Notes: a model not told the origin generated them from the letters alone. Positions 1 to 4,357 are shown, counted from the stretch's first letter. The stretch: DNA of 5,492 nucleotides from Candidatus Woesearchaeota archaeon (GCA_026394915.1 JAPLZS010000051.1:1-5492); one strand, 5' to 3'. Numbers and translations are program-made.

Positions 1-142
1 AATCAGGGAATAGCAGCATAAAAAGATGTTATGGAAGCAGCGTAAGCTCTAAGACTGTGCGGACAATCCGCACAGAGGTCTACGCTAGGCTGGCATGCCA
101 CAACCTATTTTTTTGGATTTTTGGACTTTTAGGACAGAGCCC
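1..142 (+). mobile_element. Right-hand end of an insertion sequence (partial)
   Basis: The window opens inside a transposase reading frame. Read inward from the right (minus strand, 142 leftwards), the sequence begins GGGCTCTGTCC and continues into runs of AAAAGTCC and AAAAATCC. This style of end, G-rich then CTGTCC then A-rich, is familiar from IS4/IS5-type elements, so I place the element boundary near 142. The other end and the target duplication lie outside the window, so neither the exact boundary nor the family can be confirmed. A T-run at 108-114 is also present. Confidence 0.5.
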
Positions 143-185
143 GTGGGGTGTAATAGGTTGCAAAATCCAAAAACAAACTTTTTAA
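1..185 (+). CDS. DDE transposase, C-terminal end (partial, 5' end outside window)
   Basis: The frame starting at base 3 is open for 60 codons to a TAA at 183-185 and has no start codon of its own. The first residues carry the pattern S-x-x-S-S-I-K-R-x-Y-G-S-S-V-S-S-K, then T-E-V-Y-A-R-L-A-C-H-N-L. This matches what is known of the C-terminal ends of IS4/IS5-type transposases: a conserved Glu, then an IKRxFG segment, then ExxxRxxxHNL. The codon just before base 3 ends in AA, so it could be GAA, the third catalytic acid, but its first base is outside the window. After the HNL segment the frame crosses the presumed element end near 142, so roughly the last 14 residues would come from flanking DNA. 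This may be a degraded copy or an element that borrows a stop codon. The hairpin at 55-75 lies within these codons. Family assignment is by motif only. Confidence 0.65.
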   Translation, partial: SGNSSIKRCYGSSVSSKTVRTIRTEVYARLACHNLFFWIFGLLGQSPWGVIGCKIQKQTF

Positions 186-186
186 A
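179..186 (+). promoter_or_regulatory. TATA box for the 85-residue orphan gene
   Basis: TTTTTAAA is centred about 26 nt before the ATG at 209, the distance expected between an archaeal TATA box and the transcription start. There is no Shine-Dalgarno sequence before the ATG, so the message is probably leaderless. The box lies just outside the presumed insertion-sequence end. Confidence 0.5.
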
Positions 187-208
187 GCATATAACACTAA
201 TAAATGTC

Positions 209-466
209 ATGGATAGAGAATTCATTGAATCTTTAAAAGGAATACCTGAAGAAGGAATAGTAGCCAAATTAAAAGAGCAAGGTTACGAAAGAGGCAGGAT
301 TCTATTTCAGATGGCAAATTCTGCTAATCGTGGCGTTTCTCCAGGCATTTTACCTCAAGGTATTGAAACCCACACAGAGATTTTAATCTTAGATTATCAT
401 GTGCTCAGGCCTAATCAATATGAGCCTCATCAATGTTATGCCTTTTTCTATAGGCCTTCTATATGA
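209..466 (+). CDS. Hypothetical protein, 85 residues
   Basis: I do not recognise this protein. The start MDREFIESL at 209 is preferred over an in-frame ATG at 95 because the upstream codons lie inside the insertion-sequence end, and because a TATA box sits at leaderless spacing before 209. The N-terminal third is helical and charged. The middle holds a Gly/Pro-rich stretch (about residues 40-52) and the C-terminus is rich in aromatic residues, with Tyr, Phe, His and Cys between residues 63 and 83. There is no signal peptide or membrane segment. It stands alone, 70 nt upstream of the HD-domain gene, which has its own promoter. Base composition is visibly more AT-rich than in the housekeeping genes. 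It may be a young, transferred or lineage-specific gene; its reality rests on the promoter geometry and the protein-like composition. Confidence 0.55.
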   Translation: MDREFIESLKGIPEEGIVAKLKEQGYERGRILFQMANSANRGVSPGILPQGIETHTEILILDYHVLRPNQYEPHQCYAFFYRPSI

Positions 467-505
467 TGTGCAAAAGAGGATATCTTACTTAATTTTACCA
501 TTCTC

Positions 506-513
506 TTTTTATA
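506..513 (+). promoter_or_regulatory. TATA box for the HD-domain gene
   Basis: TTTTTATA is centred about 27 nt before the ATG at 537. A second AT-rich stretch (ATTATATA at 519-526) lies closer to the start. Nothing resembling a Shine-Dalgarno site precedes the ATG, which points to a leaderless transcript. Confidence 0.5.
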
Positions 514-536
514 CAACATATTATATACAATCTAAT

Positions 537-1178
537 ATGGACATAACAACTCAAATCCTCGAAGAAGCCAAGTCAACTCTCTCCTGTGCAAAGGGCAGCC
601 ATGACTGGGAGCATACTGAGAGAGTGTATCAGCTTTGCATGCACATTGGCCGGAAAGAAAGAGCAGACATGGAGATTGTCCAGCTTGCTGCTCTTCTGCA
701 CGACATAGGAAGAAGGCATGAGGATGAGTCAAAAGGAAAGATCTGCCATGCAGAGAAGGGAGCAGAGCTTGCCAGCGCGATTCTCAAAAAATATCATATT
801 GATGATGACAAGATAAAACAGATCACACACTGCATAGAATGCCACAGGTTCAGGAACAATAAGATCCCTCAGTCAAAAGAGGCAAAAGTCTTGTTTGATG
901 CAGACAAGCTTGACAGCATCGGCGCAGTTGGAATAGGAAGGGCCTTTTTGTTTGCAGGAGAGGTTGGAGCAAAGCTTCATAATCACAACATAAAAGATAT
1001 AGAGAACACAGAGCCATACTCAGAGGATGACACTGCTTACAGGGAATTCATGGTCAAGCTCAGGAAGATAAAAGACAAGATGCTCACAGATGAAGGAAAA
1101 AGGATTGCAGAAGCAAGGCATAGGTTCATGGTTGAATTCTTTGACAGATTGAATAAAGAGGTTGACGGGGAATTATGA
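537..1178 (+). CDS. HD-domain phosphohydrolase
   Basis: This 213-residue soluble protein carries the metal-binding signature of the HD superfamily. H26 lies in the SHDWEHTERV segment, H55-D56 in AALLHDIGR, H71, H98 and H103 are further histidines, and D123 lies in the DADKLDSIG segment. The arrangement and size resemble the uncharacterised YedJ-type HD hydrolases. HD proteins hydrolyse phosphomono- or phosphodiesters, often of nucleotides, using one or two divalent metals; the substrate here is unknown. The ATG at 537 is chosen over the upstream in-frame ATG at 399 because the extra 46 residues overlap the previous gene and the AT-rich promoter. The typical HD fold begins within the first 20 residues of this shorter form. 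The C-terminal 40 residues form a charged helical region. The stop codon overlaps the convergent membrane gene by 6 nt. Confidence 0.9.
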   Translation: MDITTQILEEAKSTLSCAKGSHDWEHTERVYQLCMHIGRKERADMEIVQLAALLHDIGRRHEDESKGKICHAEKGAELASAILKKYHIDDDKIKQITHCIECHRFRNNKIPQSKEAKVLFDADKLDSIGAVGIGRAFLFAGEVGAKLHNHNIKDIENTEPYSEDDTAYREFMVKLRKIKDKMLTDEGKRIAEARHRFMVEFFDRLNKEVDGEL

Positions 1179-1382
1179 GGTTATCTTTAGATGCTGTTTT
1201 ATTTCCCGGATGTCTTTCATCATAATATATTGAAGTCTTTTCATCTCTTTCAGATCTCTCCTAATCTCTTTAACGTTTCGTCTGATTTCATTTAGATTAT
1301 TATAAATTGAATATGTAAACATAAACAAAACTAAAATTAAGAATATATTGATTAAAGCCAGCAACGTAATTGAATCTATCAT
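1173..1382 (-). CDS. Small membrane-anchored coiled-coil protein, 69 residues
   Basis: This is an unrecognised protein with a clear layout. One hydrophobic membrane segment spans about residues 4-25. It is followed by a highly charged helix (about 27-66) with Leu, Ile, Val and Met at heptad-like spacing (L30, I33, V37, L44, L50, I58, I61, L65) among many Arg, Lys and Glu. This predicts a single-pass anchor with a cytoplasmic coiled coil. It is the last of three small membrane genes on this strand, starting 11 nt after the 93-residue gene ends. There is only a weak purine-rich stretch (AAGAAG) before the ATG. Its stop overlaps the end of the HD gene. Base composition is strongly AT-rich. The function is unknown; oligomerisation through the coiled coil is inferred. 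Confidence 0.6.
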   Translation of the reverse strand: MIDSITLLALINIFLILVLFMFTYSIYNNLNEIRRNVKEIRRDLKEMKRLQYIMMKDIREIKQHLKITS

Positions 1383-1393
1383 AAAACTTCTTA

Positions 1394-1675
1394 TTAATGC
1401 ATTGTCTTTATATGATTTCTATAATCTTCAACAAATGCATAAAATCTCCTGTCAGATTCTTTCATATAGCTTCTTACTTCGCCTATATGAGTCCCGATTG
1501 TATAACTGAATGTGAATATTGCCGCTAATATCACTCCAAGGAGAGTTACTATGACTTGATCTAATGTAGGGCTGTGATTTGTAAGTTTCAACAGCAGCAT
1601 GCTTATCACTAAGATTCCAAGAATCCACATTATTACTTTTAAAGATATTATAAAATAATCTGATTTTGACTTCAT
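1394..1675 (-). CDS. Small two-pass membrane protein, 93 residues
   Basis: I do not recognise this protein. It has two hydrophobic spans, about residues 8-31 and 40-61, joined by a short polar turn (TNHSPTLDQ). A charged tail follows (about 62-93), with acidic, basic and aromatic residues and no further membrane segment. Lysines at the extreme N-terminus and the charged tail would place both ends in the cytoplasm by the positive-inside rule. The start is supported by coupling: the upstream 39-residue gene stops one base before this ATG, and a GGGGTG Shine-Dalgarno-like stretch lies in the last codons of that gene. Together with its neighbours it forms a three-gene membrane operon that could encode subunits of one small membrane complex (inference). 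Confidence 0.65.
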   Translation of the reverse strand: MKSKSDYFIISLKVIMWILGILVISMLLLKLTNHSPTLDQVIVTLLGVILAAIFTFSYTIGTHIGEVRSYMKESDRRFYAFVEDYRNHIKTMH

Positions 1676-1676
1676 T

Positions 1677-1796
1677 TCACACCCCTTTTATCAGCAGAAG
1701 CATCAGTAGGATAAAAATTGTTGCAAAAATCGTCATGCTTATAGGATCTGCTATATTCAACATGAATTCATTCATCTTTTTTATGTTGATATTCAT
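1677..1796 (-). CDS. Very small single-pass membrane protein, 39 residues
   Basis: The frame starts MNINIKKMNEF and contains one strongly hydrophobic span (about residues 21-36, from MTIFATIFILL through LLLI) before ending in KGV and TGA. The short cationic N-terminus suggests that end stays inside. Three observations support it as a real gene: a TATA box at 1827-1821 places transcription start within a few bases of this ATG; the next gene begins one base after its stop, a classical coupled arrangement; and it shares the small hydrophobic character of the two downstream genes. Its size makes it easy to miss. It is too short for a family assignment. Confidence 0.6.
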   Translation of the reverse strand: MNINIKKMNEFMLNIADPISMTIFATIFILLMLLLIKGV

Positions 1797-1820
1797 AATT
1801 CAGTTTAATCATTATTCCTT

Positions 1821-1827
1821 TATATAA
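1821..1827 (-). promoter_or_regulatory. TATA box for the three-gene membrane operon
   Basis: On the minus strand, CCGAAAGTTATATAAAGG places a good TATATAA core about 28 nt before the ATG at 1796. The CGAAAG just ahead lies where the archaeal BRE element would be. The spacing predicts a leaderless or nearly leaderless first message. Confidence 0.6.
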
Positions 1828-1835
1828 CTTTCGGT

Positions 1836-1870
1836 AAAAAAACGTAATATTTCCGACTCAAACCGGAAAT
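1836..1870 (-). terminator. Hairpin plus T-run terminator after the HAM1 gene
   Basis: On the minus strand a perfect 7-bp stem (ATTTCCG with CGGAAAT, at 1870-1864 and 1855-1849) encloses an 8-nt loop. It is followed within 6 nt by seven T residues (1842-1836). It lies 17 nt after the stop of the HAM1/RdgB gene and just upstream of the membrane operon's TATA box, so it would insulate the two transcription units. Archaeal termination mainly needs the T-run; the hairpin is an extra. Confidence 0.6.
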
Positions 1871-1887
1871 CCCACAATAAGAATATT

Positions 1888-2463
1888 TCATCTTTTCTTT
1901 GCAAGGTATTCTCCTAATTTCCTGAACGCCTTTGCCCTCTGCGAGAAAGTGTTCTTCTCCTTGAGAGTCATATCAGAGATTGTCTTGTCATATTCTTCTG
2001 GGATGAATATCCTGTCATAAGGCATTGCATCTTTCTTAGGATTGAAGACTTTCTCAGTTATCTCTCCTTTCATTATCCCGTCAAAAAGCTTTGGCCCTTT
2101 GCCAGGAATGCAGTATGCAGCCACTGTCCTGAAATGCGCTTTCCTGGATTTCCCTTTCAGCAGTCTCATTATGCCGTCATATCCTATGCTGTTGAAGACA
2201 AACTTGGGATTAGGCCCTGGAAAATTATTGTATGCCTCGAAGAACAATCCGGTGTCCTCGACAACAAGAGTCTTGTCGAATCTTGAGCACGCATGCTTTG
2301 CCTTCTGCTTGGCCACAACATCTATCTCTCCCTCTGTCTCGAGGGATTCCTCATTGATCCACTCAGTCTCTATTCCGAACTCAGAAAGAACATCTCTCAC
2401 TTCCTCGAACTTGTGCTTGTTCGTTGTGACGAATGCGAGCTTAAGGCGGTTATCCCTGTTCAT
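1888..2463 (-). CDS. rdgB: HAM1/RdgB-family non-canonical purine NTP pyrophosphatase
   Basis: This 191-residue protein matches the Maf/HAM1 fold family, which hydrolyses dITP, ITP and XTP to monophosphates so that deaminated purines stay out of DNA and RNA. The N-terminal TTNKHKFEEV (T13, N15, K18, E21) is the family's phosphate-binding signature. VVEDTGLFFEA contains the catalytic and metal-binding acids E69 and D70. FPGP lies at 81-84, and a late YDxIFIP segment is followed by S-Q-R-A-K-A-F (174-180). Length is typical of the family. Three usually conserved base-pocket segments are altered: FPGxYS reads FPGPNP, the usual FGYDP reads MPYDR, and SHR reads SQR. The gene starts 5 nt after the HAD gene ends, so it is probably translated from the same message, and it is followed by a terminator. 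Family membership is secure; the exact substrate range is less so. Confidence 0.92.
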   Translation of the reverse strand: MNRDNRLKLAFVTTNKHKFEEVRDVLSEFGIETEWINEESLETEGEIDVVAKQKAKHACSRFDKTLVVEDTGLFFEAYNNFPGPNPKFVFNSIGYDGIMRLLKGKSRKAHFRTVAAYCIPGKGPKLFDGIMKGEITEKVFNPKKDAMPYDRIFIPEEYDKTISDMTLKEKNTFSQRAKAFRKLGEYLAKKR

Positions 2464-2468
2464 TTTAT

Positions 2469-3116
2469 CTATTTCACTTTGCTTATGAAATCCTTGACTT
2501 CATCCAGGGTTGCGACCTTGTTCGTGTACTCTCTCTTCCCTCTCCTGTCAAGGAGTATTGCCTTTATCCCTGCATTCTCAGCCCCTTTGATGTCAGAATC
2601 AATGCTGTCGCCCACCATTATGATCTCGTTTTTCTTGACTTTCATCTTCTTCATCGCAAGAGCGAACATCTTTTTGTCTGACTTCAGGACCCCTACCTCA
2701 TAGGACAGGACAATCACATCAAAGAATTTCCTGAGGTCATACTTGTCGATTATCTCGTTTATCGAGAAGCAGTCTGTGTTTGATATCAATGCAAGCTTGT
2801 ATTTCTTCTTCAGCTCTGTGAGAGCAGGGACTGCGTCCGGATATGGCTTTGCAAGGAGCTTGTTCTTGTTCCACATTCCGACGACATTGTCGAATACGAA
2901 CTGGGGAGGCTCTATCTCAAATGCCTTTGCCACTGCGCCGAATCCTTCATAGAGGTTCTCGAACTTGTTCAGCATGAAAGCTTCCTCGAACTTTGGCGCA
3001 AATTCAGGGAACTCCATATTAAGCCTCAGCATATACTTTACCTGCTTGAATGGCGAAGGATAGACTCCATTCTCCATCAATGTCCCCCAAAAATCAAATA
3101 TTATCGCTTTTATCAT
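2469..3116 (-). CDS. HAD-superfamily hydrolase
   Basis: This 215-residue protein carries all four HAD motifs. Motif I is IIFDFWGTL with nucleophile D8, motif II is ALISNTD with S112, motif III is K145 in GVLKSDKKMF, and motif IV is MVGDSIDSDIKGAENAG with D170 and D175. A helical cap (type C1, about residues 15-90) lies between motifs I and II. The usual second aspartate of motif I (DxD) is Trp at residue 10. Related haloacid-dehalogenase-like members often have an aromatic residue here, so this is not a plain phosphatase signature. A strong GAGGTGA ribosome-binding site lies 7 nt before the ATG. It probably forms an operon with the HAM1 gene. The substrate is unknown; a small phosphorylated metabolite is the default guess. 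Confidence 0.92.
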   Translation of the reverse strand: MIKAIIFDFWGTLMENGVYPSPFKQVKYMLRLNMEFPEFAPKFEEAFMLNKFENLYEGFGAVAKAFEIEPPQFVFDNVVGMWNKNKLLAKPYPDAVPALTELKKKYKLALISNTDCFSINEIIDKYDLRKFFDVIVLSYEVGVLKSDKKMFALAMKKMKVKKNEIIMVGDSIDSDIKGAENAGIKAILLDRRGKREYTNKVATLDEVKDFISKVK

Positions 3117-3123
3117 CTTGCAT

Positions 3124-3130
3124 TCACCTC
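3124..3130 (-). promoter_or_regulatory. Shine-Dalgarno site of the HAD gene
   Basis: GAGGTGA on the minus strand matches the archaeal 16S rRNA tail and stands 7 nt before the ATG at 3116. The HAD message is therefore leadered, unlike several other genes in the window. No clear TATA box lies in the 54 nt between here and the tRNA, so transcription may arrive from further upstream. Confidence 0.7.
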
Positions 3131-3184
3131 ATAATCATGAATCTGTTCAGCTATCTTATTTTCCCCACTTTGTGAGCATAAAGA

Positions 3185-3282
3185 TGGACCCGCCGGGACT
3201 TTCGCCAGTTTTCCTGATTTCTGTTTCGAACCCGGAGTCTCAGCATAGCCAATGCAGCGTCATACCATTAGACCACAGGCCC
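3185..3282 (-). tRNA. tRNA-Ala(GGC) with a 26-nt intron in the T-loop
   Basis: On the minus strand the sequence folds as a cloverleaf. The acceptor is GGGCCTG paired with CGGGTCC, and the discriminator is A (3185) with no encoded CCA. The D-arm is GTCT..TGAC with GG in the loop. The anticodon stem is CTGCA/TGCTG around loop TTGGCTA, the variable loop is AGACT, and the T-stem is CCGGG/CCCGG. The anticodon reads GGC, and the acceptor has the G3-U70 wobble, the known identity mark of tRNA-Ala, so the two signals agree. The T-loop is interrupted: TTCGAA and the final T are separated by 26 nt (3224-3199). Oddities are U37, where a purine is usual, and a U28-U42 mismatch in the anticodon stem. The mature length would be 72 nt. 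It lies between the histone and HAD genes on the same strand. The tRNA call is firm; the isotype is less so because of the anticodon arm. Confidence 0.9.
3199..3224 (-). other. tRNA intron at position 59/60 with bulge-helix-bulge splice motif
   Basis: The T-stem (5 bp) acts as the outer helix. The exon bases TTCG (3230-3227) pair with intron bases CGAA (3204-3201) to give the 4-bp central helix. The flanking 3-nt bulges are AAA (3226-3224) and AGT (3200-3198). Cutting each bulge after its second base, as archaeal tRNA splicing endonuclease does, joins TTCGAA to T and recreates the consensus T-loop TTCGAAT. Inside the intron, CAG and CTG can close a GAAAA loop. The inner helix is weak, so the motif is of a relaxed type. 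Confidence 0.87.
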
Positions 3283-3287
3283 ATCGC

Positions 3288-3298
3288 GAAAATAAAAG
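3288..3298 (-). terminator. T-rich stretch after the histone gene
   Basis: CTTTTATTTTC on the minus strand lies 21 nt after the histone stop and 5 nt before the tRNA. Archaeal RNA polymerase can terminate at T-runs like this without a hairpin. Alternatively it is just part of the AT-rich tRNA promoter; the two runs of four T are weak. Confidence 0.3.
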
Positions 3299-3319
3299 CA
3301 GATAATCATTATTCTTTAT

Positions 3320-3535
3320 CTATTTTGCAGCAAGCTTTATGTCGCCCTCATGGACAGTCTTCCTGCCTGAGTGCTTTGCTATCTTTGCTGACTGCTCTGC
3401 TATCTTCAGCGATATGTCCTGTATAACCTCTGCAAATGCATCGACTGCATCAGCAGAGACCCTCTTTGCGCCGGCCTTCATCAGTATCCTGGCAACAGGG
3501 GCTTTTGGGATTATATTGACTCTTCTCTGGACCAT
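3320..3535 (-). CDS. Archaeal histone
   Basis: This 71-residue protein has the single histone fold of HMf-type archaeal histones, which dimerise and wrap DNA. PKAPVARILMKAGAKRVS (10-27) covers helix 1 and loop 1 with the DNA-contacting R25. The long helix 2 runs about 28-55. GRKT (57-60) is the conserved loop 2, and VHEGDIKLA starts helix 3. Compared with HMfB it has a few extra residues before helix 1 (MVQRRVN, basic) and stops a few residues earlier, at AAK. A perfect AGGAGGT Shine-Dalgarno sits 5 nt upstream, fitting a highly expressed chromatin protein. A TATA box lies 56-63 nt upstream. It stands directly ahead of the tRNA on the same strand. Confidence 0.97.
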   Translation of the reverse strand: MVQRRVNIIPKAPVARILMKAGAKRVSADAVDAFAEVIQDISLKIAEQSAKIAKHSGRKTVHEGDIKLAAK

Positions 3536-3540
3536 TTTAT

Positions 3541-3547
3541 ACCTCCT
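3541..3547 (-). promoter_or_regulatory. Strong Shine-Dalgarno site of the histone gene
   Basis: AGGAGGT on the minus strand is a full match to the 16S rRNA tail with 5-nt spacing to the ATG at 3535. It fixes the histone start. Confidence 0.85.
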
Positions 3548-3590
3548 GTTTGAATATGATTTCTTATATGTACAGCTGAATAAAGTTTTG

Positions 3591-3598
3591 TTTATAAA
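3591..3598 (-). promoter_or_regulatory. TATA box of the histone gene
   Basis: TTTATAAA, a perfect palindrome preceded by GC on the minus strand, predicts transcription start near 3570. That gives a leader of about 35 nt, long enough to hold the Shine-Dalgarno site. A second candidate (ATATAAG, 3570-3564) would start too close to that site. Confidence 0.55.
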
Positions 3599-3631
3599 GC
3601 TTTTGATGAAGAATAATCTCAGGTATATTAG

Positions 3632-4291
3632 TCAGAATGGCCTATTCGGCGGGCTTCCTGAAGGGGTTGTCAGATTAGTCCCAATTGTGCTGAACGGCTC
3701 ATTCAACCCAGAGGTCGGCTTTTCGCCAAATCCTTCTGTTTCCTCTCTTATCGCAGCATTGTCAGGCACAAGATAATCTATCAATTCTATCAGGTAATAG
3801 AATGCAGGGAAGAATATGAACATCGCGATTATGGAATATATCAGGTTGCCAGTTGCGTGGCCATAGAAAAGTGGTGTGAGCATCAATACGAAATAAGTGA
3901 CTACCCTTATCCTGCCTGCATAATGTATCATCTTCTTTGCTTTTATGCCCTCCACTATTATGAACATTCCATAAACGAACATCATGAACGCCATGAACAT
4001 CTTTCCCAAGAAAGCGATGTTGAATGCAAGCGCCTCTCCTGCTTTCACCCTTAGAGTTGTCCTTGCCCAGTCTGCTCCTACCCAGAATGCTATTGTTCCG
4101 TTTGAGATTGCATTGCCGAGGGAAGTCCCTCTCTTCTCCTGGAAGAACTCTGCAAAGAACCAGCCAAGATAGATGGGAATGACGACCCAAAGAACATCAA
4201 GATTGATGAAAGGGTATGCAAACAGATTCCCCTCTGCTTTCACTATCTCCAATAAGAATGTGAGTACGGTGCTTATTATTATATTTACCAT
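3632..4291 (-). CDS. Multi-pass membrane protein of unknown function, 219 residues
   Basis: I do not recognise the family. Hydrophobic spans are visible at about residues 2-17, 33-50, 88-116, 129-146 and 150-175. A weaker amphipathic stretch at 60-75 (AISNGTIAFWVGADWA) could be re-entrant or a sixth span. Polar residues within or near the membrane (N60, N64, D74, H144, N149) and the W-rich segments are features worth comparing with homologues. The last 44 residues form a hydrophilic tail rich in Gly, Pro, Ser and Thr, probably disordered and cytoplasmic. There is no clear signal peptide beyond the first span. A GAGGA ribosome-binding site lies 5 nt before the ATG. The gene is divergent from gltX and has its own TATA box and repeats upstream. 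A transporter or channel role is possible but not shown by any motif. Confidence 0.85.
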   Translation of the reverse strand: MVNIIISTVLTFLLEIVKAEGNLFAYPFINLDVLWVVIPIYLGWFFAEFFQEKRGTSLGNAISNGTIAFWVGADWARTTLRVKAGEALAFNIAFLGKMFMAFMMFVYGMFIIVEGIKAKKMIHYAGRIRVVTYFVLMLTPLFYGHATGNLIYSIIAMFIFFPAFYYLIELIDYLVPDNAAIREETEGFGEKPTSGLNEPFSTIGTNLTTPSGSPPNRPF

Positions 4292-4315
4292 CTGTTTCCT
4301 CTTTTTTACTGGGCG

Positions 4316-4333
4316 GCATGATCAGCATGATCC
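4316..4333 (-). repeat. Tandem 9-nt repeat GCATGATC(A/C) near the transcription start
   Basis: Two adjacent copies, GCATGATCA and GCATGATCC (plus-strand reading), lie 20-29 nt downstream of the minus-strand TATA box, at the predicted transcription start of the membrane-protein gene. A related CATGATT follows at 4343-4349, next to the TATA box. Copies near a start site resemble a repressor operator; no regulator is identified. Confidence 0.5.
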
Positions 4334-4348
4334 GCTATATATCATGAT

Positions 4349-4357
4349 TATATATAA
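4349..4357 (-). promoter_or_regulatory. TATA box of the membrane-protein gene
   Basis: TTATATATA on the minus strand predicts a start near 4328 and a leader of about 35 nt containing the GAGGA site. It is embedded in a near-palindrome of about 20 nt centred on ATCATGAT at 4341-4348. Confidence 0.5.

Noticed and set aside
9..109. Possible structured non-coding RNA: a perfect 9-bp hairpin with CAA loop at 55-75, enclosing AGCGTA/TACGCT helix, a second hairpin at 17-33 and a T-run at 108-114.
   Set aside because: The same bases encode a convincing transposase C-terminus (IKRxYG...ExxxRxxxHNL), and no tRNA, rRNA, RNase P, SRP, C/D or H/ACA signature fits. The hairpin can arise from the near-palindromic codons for TVRTIRT.
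95..208. Upstream in-frame ATG at 95 that would extend the orphan gene by 38 residues.
   Set aside because: The extension runs through the presumed insertion-sequence end and across the TATA box at 179-186.
399..536. Upstream ATG at 399 for the HD-domain gene.
   Set aside because: The added 46 residues overlap the preceding gene and the promoter and are not part of the HD fold.
2042..2703. Two plus-strand open frames of 136 and 148 codons.
   Set aside because: They are antisense shadows of the well-supported HAM1 and HAD genes.
3185..3282. Alternative reading of the tRNA anticodon as TGG (Pro) by shifting the loop one base.
   Set aside because: The shifted anticodon stem does not pair, and the G3-U70 pair favours alanine.
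3118..3426. Plus-strand open frame of about 100 codons.
   Set aside because: It lies antisense across the tRNA and the histone gene; its sequence is the shadow of those features.
3762..4190. Minus-strand open frame of 142 codons in another phase of the membrane gene.
   Set aside because: Its composition (frequent His, Arg, Cys with no domain) is that of a shifted frame, while the overlapping frame has clean membrane spans and a ribosome-binding site.
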